A stretch of DNA of 64,000 bases from Euryodendron excelsum (taxonomy: Eukaryota > Streptophyta > Magnoliopsida > Ericales > Pentaphylacaceae): assembly GCA_033060915.1 (NCBI GenBank), contig CM065394.1:19051001-19115000 (forward strand), in the 5' to 3' direction. The notes beneath the pieces were generated by a model. That model did no database searches, had not been told where the DNA came from, and saw only the letters and a list, made by a program, of their open reading frames with translations. Made by a program: the position numbers and the translations under genes. Shown here one piece after another: positions 11,058-22,000 of the stretch (the stretch's first letter is position 1; each line of letters opens with the position of its first letter).

Positions 11058-11912
11058 AAGAATCAGCCTTCAAATTCACTAACACTGCTGATGACCCTGT
11101 TGACCTCTTTCAAACCCCATCTTCCAAAGCCAAATGAGCATGCTTACACTTGCATTGTCATTTGCATTTTTTGAACAATAGTCTTTATCTTTATATAGGA
11201 TGGTGTGTCATCATTTAAGATAAATATGTTTGTAATATTTTGTGAATGTTTTTACTTTTTAAGCTCTATGGATGCCTATTATATATAAATGGTTTGTTTT
11301 GAATTGTTTTGCTTTATCTTTGCTAATTTGATGAGGTGATTGATGATTACATTTGGTTGTTACTCTAACAATAGCATTATTTCTGTTTTAAGATTTTTTG
11401 CTATTGTACCTATCTTTATTCTCTATGTATTTCTATTTTTGATGAGTTGACAAAAGGGGGAGAAAAGAATATTGAACATTGAGATGAAGATATGAGTTGC
11501 TATATGAGTTGACAACATAAAGGGGAGAGAATATTACATTAATGATGCATTATTGGCTTAGATGTATTAATAGCTGAATGTTTGTTTGAGTGTTGGTTAT
11601 TTGAAAGTTGATATCTGAAAGAACCATTGAGAAAATCTGGTAGCAACATAAAATGCTACATTGCATAAGAAAGCGGGCGCAATAAATGTTTTAGTTTTAC
11701 TCTGAACCTATCTAGCTGGAAATACATCATTGTTTTGAACTTAGAAATGCTTTGATGCATTAAGTACAAAAGAAAGGGCGAGAAAACTTTTGGTACTCCA
11801 AGCAGATAACAAATTTCTGAATTTTTTGATATTGCACATAACTAAGTTCTTTAGATACTGAATATTATATTTATATTGTTTAAGGTTTTGTCATTATTAA
11901 AAAGGGGGAGAC
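11058..11912 (+). other. 3' untranslated region with repeated polypurine-tract-like words
   Basis: There is no ORF. The purine-rich words AAAAGGGGGAGAAAA (about 11453), AAAGGGGAGAGA (about 11519) and AAAGAAAGGGCGAGAAAA (about 11770) precede the true polypurine tract at 11899-11911, directly before the 3' LTR. The last one primes plus-strand DNA synthesis. The upstream copies are extra. Confidence 0.65.
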
Positions 11913-13661
11913 TGTTGACTCCATGCCTTAATTTTAATGATAGCAAAACATTGTGTTAAGGATCTAAAGATTCAACTAAGTGTACAAACTATAATCTCTA
12001 TTAGAATTATGACTTGAAACTTAATATACTGGAGATCTTGAAGATTTTAATGGAATCTTGAAGATTAGAAGACCTAAAAGTCTTATTGGACCATTTGGAG
12101 AAGCCACTGAAGCTTTTGAAGCCATTTGCCTAAGTTGAAAAGGAGATCGGCAACAAGTGCTAACACTTTTTTGGAAGAACTGACACCTTCTACAATGCGG
12201 CATGTGAGCATCTGGAGATCGACAGAAAAAAAAGGTCGGCAGCAAGTATTGACACCTTTAACATTGTGGTATTAGAAGATCTAGAGATCGGCAAAAAAGG
12301 AGATCAGCAGCAAGTGTTAACATATTGGTAGAATCAGTTGACATGTTGATAAAAGACTGTTGAACAAAATTATGTTCATAATCTTATCTCGAAGAGATTG
12401 AAGACGTTCAAAAGTGATGAAGATCAATTGAAGAGAAGATCACAAGACTCAAAAGTTCTCTTTAAGATTTTAATAAAGTTTTGGATGAATGGAAGAAGTC
12501 ATGGTGATTGAAAAGCGCTAGAAGCAATCAAATTGAAATGATTCAACCTTGAAGAAATTAAAGATGTTTTTGAAGATCAACATGTATTGGAGAAGTCATT
12601 TTAAACCCTAGAAGCCTTAGTTGAATGATACTTGAAGTACTTGAAGACTTTGAAAGAGATTAAAGAAGACTTGCAAAAGTTAAAGTCTCTAAACAAAAAA
12701 AGCCGACTCATAAATCTCAAGAGTCGACACATTGAGACATTGACTTTGCACCAAAGTCTGCCCAGCAAAAAGGGTTGACTCCACATTTCTCAGGGGTTGA
12801 CACATCTAGATAGAGCCTTGTTGAAGTTTGGTAAAAATAAAAAAAGGTCGACTTTTAATTCTCAGGTGTTGACACATTTGGACAAAAGGTTGAGGACGCT
12901 GGCACCAGAACAATAAGGGTCGACTCCTTCATAAAAAAAAGGTCGACATATTGGCTGTAATGGAGAGTTTTTTCAAACAGTTTGCCTACGTGTTTTTGAA
13001 TTTAATGCACTCTTAACCACCACCAACGGCTAGAATTAATGCAAGACTATATATACAAGATCTCCATAATATTTACACACAATAATCTAAGGATTTAAGT
13101 GCTGACTCTAAGATTGAAAGCTGAAATTCTTGAGTATCACTGTTATATTTTCTTTGCTGGGTTATTAGAGTAATTTATTGAGCTTGAACCTGATTATCTA
13201 CTCTTGTTGAGAGTTACCAATTGTATAAATCTCATTTATTTCACTTTGGTGGGTTTATAAACTTGTGAGTTGAAGTGTTCTTGACAAAACACTTATAAGT
13301 TAAGTGAAGTTTGGACAAAATCACTTAGGTTTTAAAGAGCTTGAGAAGAGCTCTTTTAAAAAGTAAGCTGGGCACTTAGGCAACTAGTACCTGCTGTGTA
13401 AACAAATTTTTACATAGTGGAAAGCTTTCAAAAAGATCTTAAGATTGAGGATGTAGATCACACCTTATAGCTGAACCTTGGTAAATCATGGTGTTTATCT
13501 TATGTTCTGTTTTTCTTTCTTGCATCATAGCACTTGCTTGCATTGCTCATACTTTGTTTAAGTTATTGTTCCATTATTTAATTAGTTTTTAATTGTATTA
13601 TTTTATAATTAATTTTGAGAAACCTAATTCACCCCACTTGGGTTGCATCTTCGAGCTAACG
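11913..13661 (+). repeat. 3' LTR of the SIRE-like element
   Basis: Starts TGTTGACTCC right after the polypurine tract and ends GCTAACG, the terminal CA having changed to CG, followed by the duplication GTTAT. It differs from the 5' LTR by many substitutions plus a segment of about 190 bp at roughly 12580-12780 that the 5' copy lacks. The element is therefore not recent. Confidence 0.85.
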
Positions 13662-13666
13662 GTTAT

Positions 13667-13769
13667 GTGTTTACTTTTAAATTACATGAAATCTTTAAAT
13701 CAAGTGATTTTCGCTCAAATTACAAGGGAGTATAGTGTAATTACCCCTTAAAAGATGCGGTAATTACAC
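13667..13769. repeat. Right arm of the inverted-repeat element, ending in an 11-bp perfect palindrome
   Basis: Complementary in reverse to 48-152 (TTTTCGCTCAAATTAC and TTTACTTTTAAATT match the left arm's TTTGAGCGAAAA and CAAAAGTAAA). At its outer side GTGTAATTACC (13735-13745) pairs perfectly with GGTAATTACAC (13759-13769) over a 13-base loop. Confidence 0.6.
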
Positions 13770-13994
13770 TTTAAAATATCTCTTTTTTCATGTGTTAGCT
13801 GGAATGGACCTCCAAAACTGCATGACAAAGAAAATTGGATAAGAAATGGAACCAGTTAGACTCAAAGTCACATTAACCATTAACTTTCAGTTAGACATTT
13901 TGACACCTCTGGTGGAGAAGCAACCTAGGATAAAAGCCATATGGACGACTAAACATTGCATACTACTCCCTGATATTCAATCGGAGATCACCTT

Positions 13995-14205
13995 TCTTTT
14001 TTTTTTTTTTTTTGTTTTGGTGCGAAGGGATCAATTACAGGTATAGTCAGCAAGAAAGTGGGAGTTAATAAATTAGCATATTAAAATTTATAGAGTTTAA
14101 ATGACAAGAGGAATGAATATTATCTATCCTAAGTACAATGCTCTCACTGCAAATCGAACCCTTGACCTCGCCGTAGTCAAGTCAGAGTCATAAAGGCTGG
14201 GTCTG
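13995..14205 (-). repeat. Possible tRNA-like SINE or other A-tailed retroposon
   Basis: On the minus strand the segment carries a box-B-like word (GGGTTCGATTTGC, near 14150-14162 read in reverse) and ends in a long A-tail, seen as the T-run at 13997-14013 on the plus strand. I do not see a convincing box A or target duplication, so it may be a truncated copy. Confidence 0.35.
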
Positions 14206-15835
14206 TTTGATATTATTTTAAAAACATTTGTTTTATTTTTTTTTCTGTTCTTTTTTTTTAACTTGGATGTTTAAATGTCAAAATAGTTTACCAAACACTC
14301 GGTGATTTTCAAAAAACAAAATCAAGAAATAAGAACCAAGACCACAACCAAACAACAGAATATCTCCTTGATATTGTGTTAAGTCACATATCTCTTTGAT
14401 GACCTAGCATTTGAACATAATGGAATCTAAGATAGCCCAAAAGATTGAAGACTAGAAGATTCAATAGTCACCTTCAACCATTGATTCCCAAACAAGGTTT
14501 ATGGTATGGAATAAGATCACTTGATTGTGGTCCTTTCACAACTTGAATAATTTCCTTTCCTTTTTTAAAAGGAATGGAATCATAAGAAAAGCAGAAAGAG
14601 AAGATATCTTCAATAATTCAAGCAACCAAGGCTCAAAATATTTGCCACAATTGAAAATTCTGTGGTCAGAGGCACAGTGTGGCAGGTTGATCATGGCTGC
14701 AACCCAAATGCTTGCATGATTGGTCTATGAACTCTCTTTGCCACAGGGACTGTGGCTCAGCTCCCATCTTCACCAACACATCATCTTAGATGGCAAGTTG
14801 GTCATTACTTCTTTTATCTATTTACGTATAATAAAGGCCGCAACCTCTACGATGCATGTTTCTGTACTAAACTATTTTAGGCACCTACGCTTCAGGATCT
14901 CCTTTCGTACCACAATTGCACAAACAAAGCGCACACACAATTGTAACCTTATTGACTCTTTCTTGTGAAGAAAAAGGATTAACTTCATCCAAAATGCATA
15001 GAGAAAAGTAGAACAAAAGGAGGAAAAAAAAAAAAAAAAACTGATTCTTAAGCATGCCAATGACCTCTCTTGAAACCGCCCTGCTGCCACCTATCTTTCC
15101 AAGCTTTGACAGGGAAATCCAATGAGTGATAAGTCAAATATAACCTAAAGCATATTGCATAACAAACTCTCGAGGCCCTCAGCTGCTATACTTCCACAAA
15201 TTGGCTCCATAAATGCCATTTCTAGACATGGGTAACATGGCGCCATGTTTAAGTAATGTAATACTTCAAATAACAGAAAAAGGAAGACGTTGAGAGGAAG
15301 TTAAACAAAGTTGAGATGTAAACAATTGGAGGGAGCTTTACTAGAGCTTAAGTACTAAGGAACACGACCTTTTGACGTCCATTAGAAAGTCGAAACCACC
15401 ATTACTCCATGAGTTCTGAATAATCTTTTCCAGATTGTTTTAAACCATTCAGAGGTTAAAACGAGCAGAAGTATGTCATTGAACTTATTGTTACCTCAAA
15501 TGTGCTTGTGGGAAGTGCAGTTCATTGTAAATCATGATTCTTTTTGCCTTTGTTTATCTGTTGAAAGATAAATGATGAAATATTGGTAATAAATTCTACT
15601 GCACAGCATTAAAAACTTTTAGAAAAGAAAGAAGTACTGTGAAGAAAAAAGGAAAAAACAAAATAAAAATTGACCTAGAAGGAGAATTATGCTTGAAGAT
15701 CAGAGAACTCCCAAATCAATGACAGAATAAGGCTGTGAAATTATTGCAAAACTGTCATGCCGTTCATGTCTTTCAGCAGCACAAAAAAAAACTTCTTTGC
15801 CGAAAGCCATCTGATTTCCATCCATGTTTTGAGTA
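14206..15835. other. Gene-free sequence 3' of the DENND6-like gene
   Basis: No coding frame is supported. The proximal few hundred bases (about 15835 downward) should hold the gene's 3' untranslated region, but I could not assign a clear polyadenylation signal. There is a poly-A run at about 15022-15042 and a faint hAT-MITE-like pair of ends near 14200-14360 that I could not confirm. Confidence 0.4.
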
Positions 15836-16048
15836 TCATCTAGGAGCAGTGGAAGAAATGACTCCAACTTGTATGAGAGGATGCCCAGGAAGTTTTGTCC
15901 GTTCATGACTTCCTTGCAAAAGAGCTGCTCTCTGAGGGTTCAGAAGGAGACTCTGCTGCATGTCCTTGGGAAGAACATTGAACACTGCCTCCAGATCGCC
16001 CTTCAATTTCTGGCAAGCTGCTGCAGAGTCTGCATTAGCCTTCCGGGA
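15836..16048 (-). CDS. DENND6-like gene, predicted terminal exon 3
   Basis: On the minus strand a pyrimidine-rich acceptor (CATTCTTCTGCTGCAACAG) precedes an open phase-0 frame of 70 codons ending in TGA at 15838-15836. It encodes KLKGDLEAVFNVLPKDMQQ, LLLNPQRAALLQGS and a tail ending SSTAPR. I recall this LPKDMQQ-LLLNP-RAALLQGS ending as the C-terminus of plant DENND6-like proteins. Phase and strand fit exon 2 exactly. An alternative in-frame acceptor 12 codons upstream (after CCATTAG) would add a short segment. Confidence 0.75.
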   Translation of the reverse strand, partial: SRKANADSAAACQKLKGDLEAVFNVLPKDMQQSLLLNPQRAALLQGSHERTKLPGHPLIQVGVISSTAPR

Positions 16049-19000
16049 CTGTTGCAGCAGAAGAATGTATTTAATGGAAATCTAATGGTACAGGTTGTTG
16101 ATTTATATGAATTATGAATCCATAATGAGATCCATTAAAAAAAACAAAAAAAAGTCATGATAATGTCGGGTCTGTAAATCAATGAAAATAAAATAGTAAA
16201 GAAACAACAAAATTAAATTAAGAAATTTCATACTAATAGACGCACATTAACATTTTACAAGGAGCTTTATATGACACTTTTTCCACAAGCATCATGTTAT
16301 TTCATATAAGTACTCAGTACAAAGAGGGTTGGCCTTGGCACAGTGGTAAAGTTGCTCCATTGCAACCTGGGTGTCACAGGTTTGAAGCACATAAATAGCC
16401 TAACCACACACAAAGGTAAGGCTGCTTACATTTGACCCTCCCAAGACCTTGCAGTGGCGAAAGCCTTGTGCATGGGCTGCTGTTATATCAGTATTATTAG
16501 TGCTCATGAATCAACCACCGTATGAGGCTGACCTTTTATCAGTAATAGTAGTAATGATTCAACCACCACATACAGAAAACAAAAAATCACTAATTGGACA
16601 AGACAAACAGCAAGGAAAAAACATATTGTGCATATTTTAAAATCAAATTTTTTTCAGTTATTAGTTAATGCCTCTTATACAAAGGATGTGCACCCTTTAG
16701 GCGGCTTGTTAATATAATTACCTTTGCTTATTAAAAAAAAAGTCCAACTAAAAGTCAAGAAGCACAGAGTAAGAAGATACTCTTGTACCTTTCAGTGTGT
16801 AGGTCAACTATATATGCATGGTACATTCTCATCACATGCTTGCATGCGTATGTTTACACAGACCTCAGCTCCTTAACCAATAATAACATTGCCCTAACAT
16901 ATAAAGGGTATTTTGGTGCTTAAGTATTGCTACTCCATACTGAACAAATGTTTTTGAAAAAAACAGATCAGATCAAGCAGGCTGGACCACCAGGAATGGG
17001 AAACAGGTCGCTTTACAGGTCCTCCAATCCTCCAAAACCATTCCACTTAGGAATCTGGGTATCTCTTGAAGCATAGTTGGGATTGGTGGATAAACTGCTA
17101 GATATTGGAAACTCAGGAGATCTTAGAACATAGCCATATTTTCACATCTATGGAGGAAGGTGTTAGTAAGCACACTAGTAGTGACCAAATATTCAAAGAA
17201 TGTGGGGATAAAACTTGTGAGGTCGTCATTGATAATTGGAGATCCACGAATGTGGTTCCTACAATATGGCTAGTATAGAGTTGCAGCCTAGTATAGAGTT
17301 GCAGCTTAAGCAATGCCTTCAACCATTTAAGGCTGCAAACTGTGTTTAAGCATGGTGGTGAGACATTCATGTTAAACCCTACCAAAACTCTTCATGCTTG
17401 TGTCTTATTCCTAGATGCATGTTCATCTAAATCACTTGTCCCAAACCATCTTGACCTACATGCCGACAGTAGGAGGACAATTGCTTTAAGCTATATTACT
17501 TGGACTCTTTTAAATTATGAAATACCCATGTCGGACACTTGACGCTTGAACAAGAGTATGAGATATGTGTCTGATATAATTAGTTAGAAATGCATCCAAC
17601 AAATATGTATAAGTAATTGAATTTACTATAGAACTATGCATAAAACTTTCGTTTGTAAACTCCATTTACCTTAAAAAAAAATAAAAGTACTTAAAAAAAA
17701 TAAAATCTAGCTGTGTCCGGGTACCCTTAGATATGAGAATTAAATGAATTCGACACTTAGACATATACCTACACCTGACACTAGTATTCGAGTCTAGGTA
17801 ACATAGGCTTTAAGTAGTGACAGTTATATAATTGCTATGGATCTGCATCATGACAAGCTAAATTGTAATATTGCAAACTATCTTATGGTTTGTGTGTCCA
17901 TTGAGCCTAATCTAAACTTCATGACACTTCTTTCTCGAGCCACTGAACCATTTCACATCATTCATGAGTTTAAACCTACAACATATCTACTTGACTTACC
18001 ACTAGATATAAATATGTTTTCGTGTTGGGGACTTGTTTCCTTATTGAGGCATCTTTTGCTATAGTTTTGTTTACAGGTGGTGTTCCTTTGACTTCACTTC
18101 CAACACATGTCACTCATCTTTTGCTACTTTGACACAACATGAGAATTGTCCTGAGTATATTCTTCAGATTCAGATTATTCATTCTTCGCAAGATGGCTTT
18201 TGGAAATATCTTATCTATTGAAAGAATTATCATCTATTAAAGACACTCAGATTTTTTATGACGCTATTCGTTGCTTTGATCACAGATAGTGTAGGAGTAT
18301 CATTGCCTTTATTCTCAAAGGAGAATTCTACTCATCCAGGCAATGATGGAGATCAAGAAAGATGAAGAATTTGAGTCTATCTAGGCTTTACTTTATTTAG
18401 TTATTTTATATTCTGGTTGGATTGGAATTTTATCTGCAGTTTACATTTAGTGTTTGTTTCCTATTGATATTGCCATTTAGGCAGTAGAAATATGCCAACC
18501 GTGTAAGGTTGTGATCAGTTTTTCGCCTTTGTTGAATTTGAGAATATTTAATACTTATCTGTCTCTCCTCTGATTTCTCTCCCCCTTGGCTTTGTCTCTA
18601 CGCTCCTTCCCACTTTCTTTCTGATTTCTCCTTTTTCTCTGCTGCTGCTTCTTCCTTCTCTGTCTCCTCTCTCCATCTCTCTTTTCTTCATCTAATAATT
18701 TCTTGTTCTCTCCATCTTCTGTTTTATCTATTCTCGTTCTCCAAATCTCTCAACTCTTTTTCTCCTATTGGTTCTATGTCACCATATGCATCATCAATGA
18801 TCTAAAGCAACCAAACTGGCCTTCCATCGTATTAAAACACCCAAATATTCGCTTTTCATTAATCTAGTATCCAAGCCACAGCAAGCCTAGATATTCTGTG
18901 AAGCATGCTGCATTCATCCCAGAAGCAAGAGAATAACTATTTTCTCAAAAGGCTAATTTCTTTTCAAGTAAACAGCATGGTGCTAGATAAATTCATTGTA

Positions 19001-22000
19001 TAATTCATGGCTATGTGTGTGTGTGTGGGTGTGTCAAAGTCCTACTCCAATCTCCAGGTACATGCCATTTATACCAGCAAATTTGCAGTCACATAGACCC
19101 ACAAAACATACTAGGACAATGACCAGAGAATCTTCTATCAATATCTAAACGAGTTCTCTACTGTACACGCGTCCCTCTTTTTCTTTTGCCTAATCTTGTC
19201 TGAGGACCTAGCCCTTCAAATAAAATGGGAGTGAAACATTGCGCTCACTAATGCTTATTAAGCTACGCTCGCTAGCAGCTCAAGGGGATTGAAGACAGCA
19301 AGAGAGAGAACAGAGGGATGCAGATCAACCTTTTTCACAGTGTCACTTGGTTAGCATTTCTAGAAAAATATGAGTAGGGTTGGTTTTTCGATAGGGAGAC
19401 AAACAGGGGAGTTGGCAGTAATTGAGACACGTTTTTCGGATGGATGGTATGGCTAACGTGTGATCATGTGTTAACCATCTATATCATCATCCTCATCTCC
19501 AGAGCAAGGATCAAAATTATATTTCGGTGCATCAATTACACTTACTAATTATTGGTTTCATTCTCCTCTTGATTTATTGAGTTGAGATCAATTCTACACC
19601 TCTAATCCTCCATAGTATCTACTGGTTTAACTTGAAGGGCTTCGAATGACCATAGGACAAAGTGCTGTTGTTCAAAGTTTTCTCACTGTAGTTAGTATCT
19701 ATAGAGCTTGTTAAGTCATCACTTGACCTAAAAACTTAAGTAGTTAAGTAAGAACCCCAACAATGTATAAAAAGCTCTCTAACACCCTCCCTCACGTGCA
19801 ATCCCAACTTTCATGTGGAGATACAATATGCAAAGATAGAGAGAAATAAAATACAATTAGGGAACAAATGTATATGTAGACTTGAACCGAAAACCTCTTT
19901 CCAACCAAAACTCTATACCATGTTAAGTCACAACTTGAGCTAAAAGTTTAAACTGTTAAGTGAGAGCTCCAACAATACATATTAAGTTTTTCAACACCTT
20001 CCCTCACGTGCAACCTTACCTTGCACGTGTAGATACAACATATACAGATAGAGAGAAACAAATGCAATCGGATAACAAATGATAACAGAGAGACTTGAAC
20101 CCAAGACTTCTTCCCAACCAGAGTTCTGATATCATGTTAAGTTACCAACTGACCTAAAAACTTAAACTGTTAAGCAAGGACCCTAACAATACATATCAAG
20201 TTCTCCAACAGAGCTCATCTTTGTAATGAGAATTTGAGATATTTTATAGTTAATTTTGACCCTTCATAGATAATGGTCCCATGAGAACGTATCGATAGGC
20301 ACATGATACAAAAGGTCATTATAAGTGGACAGGCATCACTTACCCCCATAGGAGGCTGCTCACAAATGTCTCTTGATTGACGAAACTCAAATTTGGCAAT
20401 TTCTAAGCGTGAAATTCTACGTATCCAACTTGTCTACTAATCTTAATGAAAAAGATGCTGGATTTTCACTGAACTTTTCAGTTCAACCAAGCATGCTACA
20501 AGCATTATCTGATTCAGCACAGTCTGACCAATCTTCTGGTTGACCATACTCAAGATTTTACCATACTCAAGATATTTATACCCTATCAACTGATTGTAAG
20601 CAGAAATTGTCCATTATGAAGCTCTTGCAATATGTGCCACTTAACTTTCTAAGTTCAGGATTGGGAGCGACTGGATCAGTTTTTAATGCACCTAGTGCAG
20701 CTTGAGCCATATAGGGTAAACTTTTTCTTAGACAGTTAAGCATTCTTTTATACTTTCTTTGTCTGGTTCTGAGATTATGCCAATGCTTTATGTGACTACA
20801 ATTCTTCTCCTCATATGGTCATTTCTGCATCTATCATACAAATATACTCGACGATTCCTCCATCATCCTGATGTTCGGAATGTGCATGTCGTCACAACTT
20901 TTAAAGACAAATCTTGGACGTCGTGAACATTTACATGCATGCACTATTAATTCTTAATTGAAGTCCTCCCTCCAATTTTTGTTCCAAATGTTCTCTCTTT
21001 TCGTGACTTTAGTCATATTTGTTCTCTTCCATGAATTACTAAGAATCACCACAAATACATTCAATTACCCTTGTCCTGACTCCTGTGCACAATTTGAACC
21101 TCAGAAATGATAAGACTGGCCATATATTTGACACACTTTATGATATTGATTGCTTTAGCAGACGGAAACAAGCGAAATTTACTAAGGTAGTCTAGAGGAA
21201 AACAAAGCGAAAACGAGATGTCCTTTTGAGAGGAAAAGAAACATTGAGAAGCCAAAGTAACAGTTAATGCAGGAGGTACATTTATTTGGTAAGAGGCTAT
21301 GTACAGAAGCTAATTGCTATTAGGCTTACATATACGTACAATCTTATTCCTCTTTCAGATCACACTGTTTGTGGCCTGCAAATGAGATGATACAACTTAG
21401 CATACAATTACAATGACCAACAACACTAGGATTTGGAGTATACCAATCAAGCCAAGAAGTTGTTGCCAATTCCATTAACATAAATTTTGATAGAACTTGT
21501 CGTTTTCTTAAAGATTGACTGATATGATAAGAGACATACAATTTTTGCGGGGTGATTCCTTATTGGGATTCATTTGAGCTATGTTGGATGACTAGCTTCA
21601 ATAAAATCCAGTGTCAGTGTTGAATGCAATCTTATAGCCAAACAGATATCTCAGTGTCTCACACATAATGTCCATTACAGGACAATCCTAGTTGACACCT
21701 GCCATGGCCTCTGTTAGTCAATGATCCTCCATCTGCTCATCTCTCTCAATATTTTTCTTCAGTGACATTGAATAAAGAGATCTACATGAACTTCCTACCC
21801 TTCATCTTTCTCAACTTGTTTGTCAGCTTTGCCATGCTTTTAGGTCTCAAACATTCCTTATGGCTCAATTGAAGGTATTAAGTACACCATCTTACCCAAT
21901 AGAATTCAGTATAGCAATGCTATGTGAAGTGCAATTCTAAGTTCATATGTCATGATTCATGATATAACTATTGCTAAGATGATTTGGATGCCCATATCTA

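Larger units (their letters stand above)
358..13661 (+). mobile_element. SIRE-like Ty1/copia LTR retrotransposon, decayed and nested
   Basis: The element has two related LTRs (358-1942 and 11913-13661), a 5-bp target duplication GTTAT on both sides, a primer-binding site complementary to initiator Met tRNA just inside the 5' LTR, and a purine tract (A5G5AG) just before the 3' LTR. The internal order gag, protease, integrase, reverse transcriptase, RNase H is the copia order. The protease context (GCLRHMIGD), the integrase context, the long LTRs and the extra ORF after pol resemble the SIRE lineage. All frames carry stops and frameshifts, so it is not autonomous. Without the 2.4 kb solo LTR nested in gag it would be about 10.9 kb. 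The lineage call is by recalled motif similarity, not by alignment. Confidence 0.85.

Noticed and set aside
11913..13661. Second copia element starting at 11913
   Set aside because: It is the 3' LTR of the 358-13661 element. The GTTAT duplication after it and the lack of a primer-binding site show this.
15700..15906. 68-codon minus-strand frame overlapping the end of exon 3
   Set aside because: It is in a different frame from exon 3, has an in-frame stop just upstream and shows no family words. The phase-0 frame ending at 15836 fits the gene.
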